DNA of 64,000 nt from Poa pratensis (GCA_947311845.1 CAMZMU010000116.1:2787492-2851491), one strand, 5' to 3'. Positions 10,114-21,839 are shown, counted from the first letter of the stretch. Notes: generated by a model not told the origin, from the sequence alone. Numbers and translations: made by a program.

Positions 10114-10603
10114 ATGAATCCGTGTGAGGATTGTGGCTACGTTGGGTGCAAGAACAAGATGTTTGTGGTAGTTCTGCCAGCGGATGTTGAGATTGCAATG
10201 GTATGTTCGTCATGTCTCTAGCCTACTTTTGTTGTGATAGTTGTAACATATCAATAATTCCATGTGCCAATGTTTACTTGTTGTTTTTTCTCAGAACATC
10301 CCATGCAGAGCTAGATCTTTCTTCTTGGAGCATCAGGGAGTTGCCATTACCGAGCAGAAGACATTTGAGGTCACCTTGGCCCAGTTGACCGTGCCTACTA
10401 GGGAGTTCAAGGTTCAGTGCACCAACATGGCGAACGAGACATACTTCGAAGGCGCGGTTTGGACAGCACTTGTTCATCGCTACCAGATGCAACCTGCCGA
10501 GAGGTGCAACTTCTACCTCGACGAGGGTATGGCTCCTCTTTCGCCTGGTGGGATTCCTCGCCACTGTCCCCGATGCCTCCTCCCGTGGTGCATCAACCGC
10601 TAG
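10114..10603 (+). CDS. Small two-exon gene of unknown function, possibly B3-like
   Basis: Exon 1 (10114-10200) encodes MNPCEDCGYVGCKNKMFVVV and ends ADVEIAM at a GTATGT donor. Exon 2 (10295-10603) starts after TTTTTTCTCAG with NIPCRARSFFLEHQ and ends at TAG, giving about 131 residues. The pattern of short beta-like strands (MFVVVLPADVEIAM, FEVTLAQL, FKVQCTN, AVWTALVHRY) recalls a divergent B3 fold, but key B3 residues cannot be confirmed by eye. The N-terminus has paired cysteines (CEDCGYVGC). Alternatively exon 2 ends at a GT after LDEG. It shares strand and neighbourhood with the gene at 9247-9827 and may travel with it on a CACTA element. No frameshift is seen. Confidence 0.45.
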
Positions 10604-10960
10604 TCTGCCGCGCAGAGGTCTAGAGCTGCGACGGCATGGGGAGCGGAAGAGGAGATGAACCGGAGCTAGGATCAGAAAGATGGTGCAGAGAAGAGAGAAT
10701 CATATTGCTGATCTCGTGTAATTCAAAATTTTCCCAAGGACCTTGATGCAAATGGCACAAAGGAAATTGGACGGCTGTTAATCCTATCTTCGAGAGATTG
10801 GATGGCTGCTGTTTTGATGATAACGTGGATAGACTAAATTGTCAACAAACTCACGCACTTTAGATATTTATAAAGATTAGGATATCAAAAGAGCCTTGAA
10901 GACCAATACTAATACTTATATTTATACAATGAATGGATGGCAATAATAAAACAGTGGTGT
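10604..10960. other. No gene seen
   Basis: This is moderately A+T-rich sequence between the small gene and the hAT insertion. No open frame, repeat or terminus was recognised. Confidence 0.5.
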
Positions 10961-11814
10961 ATTGGGAGCATGGTTTTTATGGTGTCGCCTAGGCGTCCAG
11001 GCGTTTTCCCAAGCCAAGCGTCTCGCCCGCCACGCCTTCCCCATGTATGGTGCCGCCTAGCGCTGTATGGCGTCGCCTCGCGCGTGGGAAAAAAAGGCGC
11101 GGCCCGATGTGCGCGCGGGGGAAGGGAGAGGCGCGGGAAGGGAGAGGGAGATGCGCACGCGCCTGTACCCCCCGTGCAGGCACACCCCATCCCTGCAGCA
11201 CGCCAATTGAGAGAGTAGGAAAGAGAGGAGAGAGGAGGAAGGGAAGAGGGCGGCGGCGGCACCTGGAATCCGGACGCGCCGAGGGGGAAGAGGAGGGCAG
11301 CGGCGGCACCTGGAGGGGGAATTCCCCTGCTGCTTCTGCTCCGCCGAGGGGGAAGTCCCCTGCTGCTTCCGCTCCGTCGAGGGGCAAGTCCTCCTCTGCT
11401 CTGCTGTCTACTCCTCTGCGACGCCCTCGGGTATATGTGCTCTGCCTCCTCTGCTTTGCTCTTCCTTCACCTCCTTTGTGCTATATGGCCATAAGCCATG
11501 TGCTCAGTAGTTTAGTTTATTGATCTGCTCCTTTGTGCTCTGTGCATATGTTTTGATTATTGATTTTGCCATGTTGCTCAGTATAAAAATGCCTAATTGA
11601 CTATTACATGTACTGGCTGTCTACTAATAATTGTTTGCTACTTGCTAGTGCCTAGTGACCTGTGTAGTTAGTACTTAGTAGTTACTTTACTTGCTAGCTG
11701 ATCTAGGTATGACTGTATGAGTGTATGTTGTCTACTTGATAGTTGATACTGTTGATCTCCTCATCTTTTAATTACCCTCAGTTATTTGCATGTAGTACCA
11801 ACCAACAGGAAAGA

Positions 11815-14553
11815 ATGGCTAGTCCGCCTTCTGTCAACAATGGCAACTATGACCCAAAGACTGATAAAGCAAGGAAGGCCAAGTCAAATGATCTAGGCTG
11901 GAAGTATGGTTATTGGGCAAACCTTCAAAAACGAGATCAGGTGACATGTACCCTTTGTGACGTTGAGGTTTGTGGAGGGATAAAAAGGTTGAAGCAACAT
12001 CTGGCAGGTGGCTATGGAGATGTCAAAATGTGTCTGAAGACGACTAGTGCTATTACAAAGGAGATGAGAGATTATTTGGAATCCAACAGGAGGAGAAGGC
12101 CATTGTTCTTAGAAGAGGGTGATGAACAACAAGAGGAACCAGATTTGGTGGTGCTGGAAGCAGGCCCAGCTAAATGGACTGAAGTTGGAGAGAGTGCACC
12201 TGAAGGATCCCAAACCTCCAGGGTGCAGCCAAGTTCAGGGACTGCAGCCAAACAAAGGCATGCAGCCTATTTGTTCAAGGCTCCTGCAGCAAAGAAGACC
12301 AAGGAAGTGCCAAAGGGTAATAAGTCAATTATTCAAATGCTTCGCCCAACACCTGAAGAAATGGTTGATCAAAGGCGTCAAGGCTGTTCTCAACCCACAA
12401 TTCCAGCTAAGACTAAGCCCAAAGAGGAGAAGCATTACGTGGATATGCAGTGGGCATTGTGGTTTTATGAATGTGGCATACCTTTTAATTCAGCGGCAGC
12501 ACGACAGTTTCAGATTGCAGTTGAGGCAACACCATAGTTTGGTTCTGGGTATGTGCCACCTTTTCCCCACCTGCTTGGAGAACCATTGCTTAATGATGCT
12601 GTGAAATTGACTAGCAATGTGAGGGAGGAAAATGAGCAGGCATGGAAGCAATATGGCTGCACTCTTATGTCTGATGGATGGACGGATAGGAGGGGCCGAC
12701 ATCTGATCAATTTTCTTGTGAACAGCCCTGAATGTACATACTTCATAGAGTGTTGATGCATCAGCTGAAGTACATGATGCTTTTATGCTTGCTGATCTGT
12801 TAGGGAAGAAGATTGATGAGATTGGGAAGGAGAAGGTGGTCTAAGTCATCACTGACAATGGGGCTAACTACAAGGCTGTGGGTAGGATTCTAATGGAGAT
12901 GATTCCTACACTGTTTTGGACCCCATGTGCTGCACACTGTTTGGACCTGATGCTGGAAGACATAGGGAAATTGCAGGCATTCAAGAAGACCATTGCACGA
13001 GCAAGACGTATCACAACTTTCATCTATAGGCATGGGAGGATTCTTAGTTTAATGAGAGAGAAGACATGTGGCCGGGGCTGATCTTGTGAGACCTGCAGCA
13101 ACTCGATTTGCCACTTCTTTTCTCACTTTGAAAAGTTTGCACAAGCACAAGGATGCTCTGAAGGCTTTATTTCATAGTGAAGAATGGTCTGAAAACAAAT
13201 TGTCAATTACTAATGCTGGTGATAATGTGCATTCCATTGTCTTCTCTATTGAGTTTTGGAATTCAGTTGAAGATTGCCTTAGAGCTTCAGCCCCACTCCT
13301 TATTGTTCTTAGTGTGGTTGATGGTGATGAGAAGCCTGCAATGCCGGAGGTCGCAGCACTAATGAATCATGCAAAAGAGAAGATAAAGCCAAGCTTTGCT
13401 GTTGATGGCAAGAAGCTCCTACTAAAGAAAATCTTGGAAATCATTGAGAAACGTTGGGTGAAACAAATGGACCATCCTTTGTATGGGGCTGCACTGTACT
13501 TGAATCCAGGAAAATTACATCCTCTCATACGGGATAATGAAGATGCAGTTGTTGGGCAGCTAAGAGGTTATTTTCATGATGTGCTTGCAAGAATGGTGGA
13601 GGATGAAGAACTTAGAGACAAGATTGATGCTCAGTCCATGGACTATGAAGCCCTTAGGGGAAATGCATTCTCAAACAAAATGGCCAAGCAAAACCTTGAG
13701 AAACTAAGCCCTTGTGAGTGTTGTACTGTACTGCTGTTTACATTTTCCCAATTTAATTCCAGCAAGTCTATTTTATTCCTAATTTCTAATATATGTTTGT
13801 ATTTGGCAATCTAGTGGATTGGTGGCGCTCGTATGGTGGCCGTGCTATTGAGCTTCAAAGGTTTGCTAGACGCATTGTGAGTCTTTGCGCTTCAACATCA
13901 GGCTGCGAAAGAAACTGGAGCACATTAGAGTTTGTGAGTATTGCCATATGCCATCTCGACTTATTTACTTATTTTCTTTGCTGTTCACTATTTCAGCCAA
14001 ATAATTTACTCTTTGTTTGCTGTTTTCCCATTCTTTTTTTGTAGATCCATACAAAGAAAAGGAACAGGTTGCTGCATAAGAGGTTGAATGCCATTGTCTT
14101 TGTTTCCTACATCCGGAAGATAAAGACTAGGTTTCAAATAAGGCGTGAGAAAAAAGGAAAAAGTTTTGACCCTTTGGTCATTGATCAATTTGATTGGGAC
14201 AATGAGTGGGCTGACGGCTGCTATGTTCATCCTCAAGGTGCGCGTGGATGTGAGGTTGCTGAGAATGAGAATGGTCTTACATGGAACTTGTTGATGAAGC
14301 TCTTGGTGCATCAAGCTCACTGCGAGGGCGCAATCTTCAAAGGAAAGCCAGCAACAACAAGCATGCAAGAAATGGACCTTCAGGGCTGGTTGAAGAAGAC
14401 TCAGGTTCAGCCAATGAAGAAGAGGAAGATGACCATGATTCACATGATGATGCTGATGTGAGCGATTGTGAGGATGCTCCAAGTGGCACCAATGGTGATG
14501 GAGAGAACGTGGATGCTACAAATGTCCATGATGAGTTTGATGATGGGTATTAG
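11815..14553 (+). pseudogene. hAT transposase (BED zinc finger, DUF659-like, hAT dimerisation), decayed
   Basis: From ATG at 11815 the product contains, in order: a BED-type zinc finger (VTCTLCDVEVCGGIKRLKQH); a linker; the RNase-H-like catalytic region (GCTLMSDGWTDRRGRHLINF, VITDNGANYKAVG, TPCAAHCLDLMLEDIGK, the last two being standard hAT blocks); and the C-terminal dimerisation block (WWRSYGG, then FARRIVSLCASTSGCERNWS). Two introns are visible: after SP near 13714, and between STLEF (13935) and IHTKKRNRLLHKRL (14045). The acidic tail ends at TAG 14551-14553. Stops at about 12535 and 12841 and frameshifts near 12755, 13075 and 14288 (one base lost before VDEALGASSSL) make this copy inactive. 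The protein would bind the element ends and carry out cut-and-paste transposition. Confidence 0.9.
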
Positions 14554-15149
14554 GAGTTGATTGCTTAGTTGGAATGTTTGTGTTAAGATTCTAGTTTATG
14601 TTTGTGGCTGTTATTCTGTTAAGACTCTAGTTTATGTTTGTGGAATGTTTGTAAAATGTATTTTGATTGTGGAGTGTGGACTGCTATTATTTTGGGCTTG
14701 TGTCCTAGTGTTGCTGAATTTCTTATTGCATTTGTAGCTTGCTGCTTGGGAAAAGAAAAGAGAGTTCAGATCATCAAAAGGTATTTCACTTGAATGTTTG
14801 ATCCTCATTTCATTTCATTGATGATTACAAAGTATTTCTGTTACATTATTACATTCATCACATGTTGAAACCTGCAAGGGAATGCATGCTACTTGGAACA
14901 AGCCAACAAGGGCAACTGGAAAGAGGAGGATCAATGGTACATGTGCTCCAGAATTGGCAGCAAAAGGTATGTATCAGTGTATGTTTGTGCTACCCTATTG
15001 TAGGTTAGGCTATGTGTACACTAGTAGAAAACAGGCCTTTCATCCGGGCCATTAGTCCCGGCCGTGGCCTGGGCCGTGACTAATGGTCCGGACACATCGC
15101 CCCGAAAACAACGAAGCGTACGGCACCCTTTAGTCGCGGCTCGTTAGGG

Positions 15150-15234
15150 CCCAATGGTCCCGGTTTGAGATACAAACTGGGACTAAAGGGGGGCCCTTTA
15201 GTCCCGGTTTGTATCTCAAACCGGGACCATTGGG
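15150..15234. repeat. 85-bp near-perfect palindrome in CACTA subterminal region
   Basis: The left arm begins CCCAATGGTCCCGGTTTG and the right arm is its reverse complement, ending CCGGGACCATTGGG at 15234. The arms are about 41 bp with one mismatch (AACTGGG against CCGGTTT) and a tiny central spacer. It combines two inverted copies of the TTTAGTCCCGGTTTG subterminal motif, the presumed binding site for the TnpA-like protein. Confidence 0.9.
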
Positions 15235-15540
15235 ATGGCCCTATATATATGTCAGCCCCTCTCCCCTCTCTCTTGTTTTTTTCCTGGTGGGAGGTGGTGT
15301 AGGTTTGTGCTAGTTTTTTTTTCTTCATATGCACTAGAGGTGTTCGGTGAAATGCCTGTTAGAGCGATGTCACTTGATTTCACACAAGACAAACATGATA
15401 TGAGGTGCCCGAGCCACACTTAAGCTTCCTCCTCTTTGTTTCCAAGTGTCCTAAAAGGTTAGCAACTATTTTCTCGTTTAGACCGCGCGGTACTAATTTT
15501 AGCATCGTGATTGCGTTTGATATATAGTTCTATGATGCAG

Positions 15541-18500
15541 ATGAGCCATCCATGGATGTACGGTGACCGACGCTCTGCCGCTTACAGAGAAGGCGTGCGT
15601 TCTTTTCGCCTTGCGGCCGAGGCGAACAAGCATGGGGTGGCTTTATGTTTTGTCCATGTGTTGAATGTCGGAATGAGAAGGATCACACTTCCTCAAGAGT
15701 CATTCAGAGCCACCTGCTTCGGTCCGGTTTCATGTCCGGCTATAATGTTTGGACCAAGCACGGAGAAAGAGGGGTTATGATGGAAGACGGCGATGAAGAA
15801 GAGAACGATGATGACAACTACCGATCTATGTTCCCTGAATACGCTGATACCGAAATGGAAGACAATGAAGAAGAAGAGGGTGAAGAACGGGCACCAGATG
15901 AGCCCGCTGATGATCTTGGTCGGGTCATTTCTGATGCAAGGCGAGGCTGCGACACAGAAAAGGAGAGGTTGCAGTTCGAGCAGATGTTACAGGACCACAA
16001 CAAATTGTTGTACCCAACTTGTGAAGATGGCCAGAAGAAGCTGGGTAGCACACTGGAATTGCTGAAGTGGAAGGCAGAGACCGGTGTGACTGACTCGGCA
16101 TTTGAAAAGTTGCTGGTACTAATGAAGAAGATGCTTCCAAGAAAGAACGAATTGCCCGCCAGCACGTACGAAGCAAAGAAGCTTGTCTGCCCTCTAGGAT
16201 TAGACGTGCAGAAGATACATGCATGCCCTAATGACTGCATCCTCTACCGCGGTGAGAAGTACGAGAATATGGATAAATGCCCGGTATGCACTGCATCGGT
16301 ATAAGATCAGAAAAGATGACCCTGGTGATATTGAGGGCGAGCCACCCAGGAAGAGGGTTCCTGCCAAGGTGATGTGGTATGCTCCTATAATACCACGGTT
16401 GAAACGTTTGTTCAGAAACAAAGAGCATGCCAAGTTGTTGCGATGGCACATGGAAGACCGTAAGAAAGACGGGATGTTGAGGCACCCCGCTGATGGTCGG
16501 CAGTGGAGAAAAATCGAGAGAGAGTTCCCGGACTTTGCAGGTGACGCAAGGAACTTATGGTTTGGTCTAAGTACAGATGGCATGAATCCTTTTGGGGAGC
16601 AGAGCTGCAGTCACAGCACCTGGCCCGTGACTCTATGTATCTACAACCTTCCTCCTTGGTTGTGCATGAAGCGGAAGTTCATTATGATGCCAGTGCTCAT
16701 CCAAGGCCCGAAGCAACCCGGCAACGACATTGATGTGTACCTAAGGCCATTAGTTGATGAACTTTTGCAGTTGTGGGCCGAACCAGGTGTACGTATTTGG
16801 GATGAGCACAAACAGGAGGAATTTGACCTACAAGCGTTGTTGTTCGTAACCATCAATGATTGGCCTGCTCTTAGTAACATTTCAGGACAGACGAACAAAG
16901 GATACAATGCATGCACGCACTGTTTGATGAGAGTGAAAGTATATATCTGGATAAATGTAGGAAGAATGTGTACCCGTACAATCGTCGTTTTCTTCCACCC
17001 AGGCATCACTTAAGGAAAAAGGCAAGCATTTCAATGGCAAGGCAGAAACCCGGACGAAGCCTGTCCCCCGTACTGGTGCTGATGTATTTGGTATGGTCAA
17101 GGATTTAAATGTAATCTTTGGAAAGGGTCCTGGCAGACAACCTGTTCCGAATGACGCTGACGGACACGCACCCATGTGGAAGAAGAAATCTATATTTTGG
17201 GAGCTACCCTATTGGGAAGTCCATGAGGTCCGCTCTGCAATCGACGTGATGCACCTGACGAAAAATCTTTGCGTGAATATTCTAGGCTTCCTGGGCTTGT
17301 ATGGGAAGTCAAAAGATACACCGGAAGCACGGGAGGACCAGCAACGTCATAAAGGACGAGACGGCATGCATCCAGGGCAGTTTCAAGGGCCTGCCAGCTA
17401 CGCTCTTACCAAGAAGAGAAGGAAATCTTTTTTGAAGTCCTTTTCAGTATCAAGGTCCCGTCTGGCTTCTCGTCGAATATAAAGGGAATAGTAAATATGA
17501 AAGAGAAAAAATTCCAAAACCTAAAGTCTCATGACTGCCACGTGCTTATGACGCAATTGCTTCCGGTTGCATTGAGGGGAATTCTACCGGAAAATGTTCG
17601 ACTAGCCATTGTGAAGGTATGTGCATTCCTCAACCGAAAATCCAGAAAGTCTATCAGGGTTACAGATTGATGTGGTCCAATGTCTGGTCAGCTTCGAGTT
17701 GTTGTTCCCGCCATCCTTCTTCAATATTATGACGCACCTCCTAGTTCACCTAGTCGAAGAGATTAGAATTCTCGGTCCTGTGTTTCTACACAATATGTTC
17801 CCCTTCGAGAGGTTCATGGGAGTCTTAAAGAAATATGTTCATAACCGTGCTAGGCCAGAAGGAAGCATCTCCAAGGGCTATGGAACAGAGGAGGTCATTG
17901 AGTTTTGTGTTGACTTTCTTCCTGACCTTAAGCCGATTGGTGTTCCTGAATCTCGGTATGAGGGGAGGCTGACTGGAAAAGGCACACTAGGAAGGAAAGC
18001 AACGGTATGTAGGGACAGGGATTCTTTCACTCAAGCACACTGCAGTTCTACAATTCCACCGTGGTGGCTCCGTATATCGAGAACACAAGAATATTCTACG
18101 CTCCGAAAACCGGGGAAGGATGACTCCTGGATTAAAGGGAAACAGAGGCGACTTTCGGCAGTTGGTTGCAGACACATCTCATGAATAACACCACTGTTGG
18201 AGATCAGCTGTACTTGTTGGCCAGGTCACCATCTTCGACTATATGTACTTTCCAAGGGTACGAGATAAATGGAATACATTTTACACGATCGCCCAAGATA
18301 AAAAGAGCACCAACCAAAACAGTGGTGTCCGCTTTGATGCAACAGACGACAATGGGCAGAAGGACACATATTATGGGTACATAGAGGAGATATGGGAACT
18401 TGACTATGGACCTACTTTTAAGGTCCCTTTGTTTCGGTGCAAATGGGTCAAGCCGAAAGACGGGGTAAAGGTAGACCCGCGGTACAGAATGACAACAGTG

Positions 18501-18817
18501 GATCTAAAAATCTTGCGTACATGGACGAACCATTCGTCCTAGCCAACGATGTGGCTCAGGTTTTCTATGTGAAGGACATGTCTACCAAACCGAGAAAAAG
18601 AAATCAGCAAAAGAATACATCATCCGATGAGCCAAAGCGCCACATAGTTCTTTCAGGGAAAAGAAACATCGTGGGAGTGGATGACAAGACAGACATGTCA
18701 GAAGATTATAATAAGTTTCATGAAATTCCGCCCTTCACAGTGAAAACTGACCCATGCATCCTGTTAAATGATGAAGATTCTCCATGGCTACGGCGCAGAA
18801 GAAAACCACAACACTAG
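15541..18817 (+). pseudogene. CACTA TNPD (Tnp2) transposase, multiply frameshifted
   Basis: Blocks of the plant Tnp2 transposase appear in the normal order but in several frames: the transposase-associated N-terminal domain (WMYGDRRSAAYREGV, FCPCVECRNEKDH); an acidic linker; the tnp2 core (CPVCTAS, then RYKIRKDDPGD; WFGLSTDGMNPFGEQS; PVLIQGPKQPGNDIDVYLRP; SAIDVMHLTKNLCVNILG); DUF4218 (FELLFPPSFFNIMTHLLVHL, MFPFERFMGVLKKYVHNRAR); and the DUF4216 end (YYGYIEEIWELDYGP, FKVPLFRCKWV). Frame breaks occur near 15640, 16296, 16920, 17090, 17420, 17640, 18160 and 18530. The protein would cut and join the element ends; this copy cannot be translated whole. Last stop at 18815-18817. Confidence 0.9.
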
Positions 18818-19803
18818 ATAGGGATGTTGGTGATGTGTAATAATGGTTATATGTGAATACAAACCGTATGTTTTGACTATGTGCGAATGATTTGGATTCG
18901 GTGGATGAACCGAAGGACGTAGCTACTTAGGAAACCCGAATGATTTGTATTCGGTCGATGAACAGAAAGATTTTGTAGATAGAACAAATTGATCACCTAT
19001 GTTAAACTTGTTGCATCTACCTGGCAAATTGATCACAAATCTATAGTAAAATATTACTGAGAAATAGCTAGATGCATGGCTACCACTTCCACCACCACCA
19101 CCACTTGCACAAAGTCCTTTTCCGTAAAAATTGACGTGGTATATTTCTCCGATTTCATTTCCTGCAAAAACAACCAGAAACGAGACTTTGCTAAAAACAA
19201 CGTCAGATTCAGCAGTTTTATTCAGATATGGGAAGACTCCGGAGCCTGGCTCCGGCGAAACCAGAAGCTTGCGCATCCGTCTCGCGTCGTCGTGAGCAGC
19301 AAATCGACCTTCGATCCACAGCGGCAAGACGTCTCTGATGATCTACGACCGTCCCAAAAAGTGTTGGGAATGTCGTAGATCATCAGAGCGTCTTGCCGTT
19401 GCTTGGATCCGACCGAGGGGCATGGCTACCACTTCCACCACCACCACCACTCCCACCTCCTCGGCAATTCATCATTGCGTCACCCTAATCCAGTGGCTGG
19501 ATTCAACCTACCTGAGGGCTTGTGTTTCCAACAGCGTCATTGTGTTGTCCTTATTCACCGACCTACAGGAGGTGGCTCCAATGGCTAGCCGGCGAACAAG
19601 GACAAACACAATAATGCCAGGGAACATGCCAGTAGGTAGGCTAAATCCAGCCATTGGATTCAATGGTGAAGGTAGACGCTCGTTGTGTGCCGTTCGCAGC
19701 AGGGAAGCCGCTATTTATAGGCGATTAGAAAGTGTACCTGTGGAGGAGGTGGGAGTGGTGGTGGTGGTGGTGGTGGGACTGCTGATGGTGGTGGTGGGAC
19801 TGC
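18818..19803. repeat. Non-coding region with CCACCA direct and inverted repeats
   Basis: No gene is seen. The motif GCATGGCTACCACTTCCACC starts near 19075 and again near 19419 (direct repeats). The segment following the second copy (19433-19462) is present in inverted form at 19740-19768 (GGAGGAGGTGGGAGTGGTGG). Between the direct copies lies a strong hairpin (19331-19403). Translation of the CCACCA runs gives Thr- or His-rich ORFs that are artefacts of the repeat. Confidence 0.65.
19331..19403. repeat. Long hairpin, about 25-bp arms
   Basis: The left arm GCAAGACG..CTGATGATCTACGAC (19325-19352 region) pairs with the right arm GTCGTAGATCATCAGAGCG..TTGC, interrupted by one extra base. A second short pair (GTCCCA with TGGGA) lies inside the loop. 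The structure is compact enough to fold as RNA and could be a small-RNA source. It may equally be a trace of an inserted foldback element. Confidence 0.75.
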
Positions 19804-20197
19804 TAGTGCTGATCCAACATCTCACAAGCCCTCAAAAGAAACACACCCCTGATCCAACGGCTCACAAGCGCTCGAAAGAAACACACGATCCGTGTGCTTC
19901 TTCCTTATTGGTGGGATTCCCTTTAGTCCCGGTTGGTAAAATTGCGCGGGAACAAATAAGCCCCTTTAGTCCCGGTTGGTGGCTCACAAAGTGGTTGCGC
20001 TAGTGCATATCCAACAGCTCACAAGCCCTCAAAAGAAACACACCCCTGATCCAACGGCTCACAAGCACTAGAAAGAAACACACGATCCGTGTGCTTCTTC
20101 CTTATTGGTGGGATTCCCTTTAGTCCCGGTTGGTAACATTGCGCGGGAACAAATAAGCCCCTTTAGTCCCGGTTGGTGGCTCGAACAGGGACTAAAG
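19804..20197. repeat. Tandem duplication, about 197-bp unit
   Basis: Two adjacent copies begin TAGTGC(T/A)(G/T)ATCCAACA at 19804 and 20001. They share ACAAGCCCTCAAAAGAAACA, the CTTTAGTCCCGGTTGGT subterminal motif (twice per copy) and AATAAGCCCCTTTAGTCCCG. The junction reads GTGGTTGCGCTAGTGCA; in reverse this is CACTAGCGCAACCAC, similar to a CACTA end, so the duplication may have formed at an element terminus. Confidence 0.8.
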
Positions 20198-20341
20198 GTC
20201 TGTTTCTTCCTGCCTTATTTCTTCCCGCGCTTTCCACCGCTTCCCGCCTCCGTCTTCCCGCCATTTCTCACTATATATGTAGTCATGGCCTCCATTGGCA
20301 TAGCACATCTAAACTCATATCTGCAACCTCGTCACTCTCGC

Positions 20342-20879
20342 ATGGCTTCCACCGTACCCACTCTAACCTACTCGAGGCGGAGGCGCTTTGCGCCTCGAAC
20401 TACCCCTGCCCGCCCGGCTACGATGTCCCCGCTGGCTGGAGGCTGAGCACCGGAGGCGTGCCGGTCCCTCCTGTCCCTCAAGATTTGGCGCGCCGGGCGG
20501 CCATCACGAACCACTACTACCTCGAGCTCACTCCGGAGCAACGGATGGATCACCGCTGGGATCCCGACTATCGCCCGACTTGGGACGCCTTCTTCATCAA
20601 TCGGCGTGAGAGGGCGCTCGCCAGGTACGAGGAGGATGAACCGCCTCCTTCGAACTTCAACGAGGCCGGCCGCGGCTGTGGTGGGCCGGCCGGACTCTCC
20701 AGAGAGTCATGGACTACATCATGGCCGGCGATAACCCACGCCTGCGCTACCCTCACTTCCAGTCCAGGCATGCTCCCCCGTCGAGGTTCGAGCCCCGAGC
20801 GCCATCTGACGACAGCGACGACGACGGCGGTGGCGACTACTTGCACGAGTATTATAGGCCTAGGCATGAGTATGACTAA
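20342..20879 (+). pseudogene. Unknown CACTA-borne ORF, two one-base deletions
   Basis: A protein-like sequence runs in three successive frames: MASTVPTLTYS at 20342; then EAEALCASNYPCPPGYDVPA, GGVPVPPVPQDLARR, NHYYLELTPEQRMDHRWDPD and WDAFFINRRERALARYEEDE; then LQRVMDYIMAGDNPRLRYPH and an acidic SDDSDDDGGGDYLHEYY tail ending at TAA 20877-20879. Adding one base near 20372 and one near 20665 restores a single frame of about 180 residues, which argues for recent decay of a real gene. I recall very similar predicted proteins in wheat-type genomes, but no function or domain is known to me. It lies between TNPD and the TnpA-like gene on the same strand. Confidence 0.6.
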
Positions 20880-21444
20880 CCTGAGCCACATCATTGGTTA
20901 GGACAAATGGTTCGTCTATGTACCCAAGATTGTTGTCATTCCCTACTGCTGGTCTAGCTACGACGACGATCGTGTAAAATGTACTCTTTATCTCTGCATT
21001 TCCAACTAATGATCTTTAGCATATGAATAAATAATTGTTTTGGATTAGTTATTCATATTCAAAACACTTTTCATGTTCAAAGTTTAGTGAGATTTGGAAT
21101 GGCAAAATTGTTAGAATAATCCATATTTTAATTGAAAATGATAAAATTGTTAATAGTTTGATAAGTTAGAATAATTATTTTATAAAACAGAAAATGGATT
21201 TGGAATACTTATTCAAATTCAAGCACTTTTCATGTTTAAAGTTTTCTCAAATTCATAAGTATGAAAAAAATAAATTATTTAATTGTTTAAATGTTTTAAA
21301 CACCTCCCTGATTTGAAAATAAGCTCCCAGACAAAAAAAATTGGCCCAGCCGTGTGCCCGCGCAAAATTTGGCCCATTTGTCGCGGCCCGCTCCCCCAGC
21401 CGGACAAAAGGCCCAATTTTGCGCGCGCGCTCCCCATCCCCTTG
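20880..21444. other. A+T-rich spacer, no gene seen
   Basis: The first 420 bp are A+T rich, with short repeats of TTCAAA..CACTTTTCATG (about 21050 and 21220). The remainder is G+C richer with GCGCGC and GGCCC motifs. No open frame or terminus was recognised. Confidence 0.5.
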
Positions 21445-21515
21445 TGTCCCGGTGCGTAGCTCCAACCGTGACTAAAGACCCCCTTTAGTCGCGGTTGGAG
21501 CCACGCACCGGGACA
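21445..21515. repeat. Palindrome with 33-bp arms followed by a G20 run
   Basis: The left arm TGTCCCGGTGCGTAGCTCC.. pairs with the right arm ending GGAGCCACGCACCGGGACA with two mismatches. The centre is ACTAAAG..CTTTAGT. A run of 20 G follows at 21520-21539. The palindrome is of the CACTA subterminal kind (TTTAGTCGCGGTTGGAG). Confidence 0.85.
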
Positions 21516-21539
21516 AAGCGGGGGGGGGGGGGGGGGGGG

Positions 21540-21839
21540 TATTTAATCACGGCGAGTTGCTCGAGCCGCGACACCGGAGGCTAAATTCACAAATCACGCC
21601 GCCAGGCTGCCCAACTCCAGCGCGCTCGATCTAGATCCTCGCCGTACGTCGCCGCCGCCGCCGCCGCGTCCGGTCTCCGTCGTCGCCGCGGCCACCACGC
21701 GCCTCCCCCGCCGTCGACCACCACGCGCCTCCCCCCGCCGTGTCGACCACCAAGCCATCGCCGCCGCGGCCACCACGCCGTCGCCGCCGCCCCGCCCCGT
21801 GCGGCCACAGTCAGAGGTAGCCACAGTAGATCTGGCCCG
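21540..21839. other. G+C-rich leader-like segment
   Basis: This is CGCCGCCGC-rich sequence open in several frames without any recognisable domain. It resembles a 5' untranslated exon or promoter region and ends where a CACTA-type terminus begins. Confidence 0.4.

Noticed and set aside
11047..11523. 158-codon + ORF and its minus shadows
   Set aside because: G+C-rich hAT leader region; composition keeps all frames open and no domain is present.
19403..19588. His-rich ORF (HHHHHSH)
   Set aside because: Translation of a CCACCA repeat; not a metal-binding protein.
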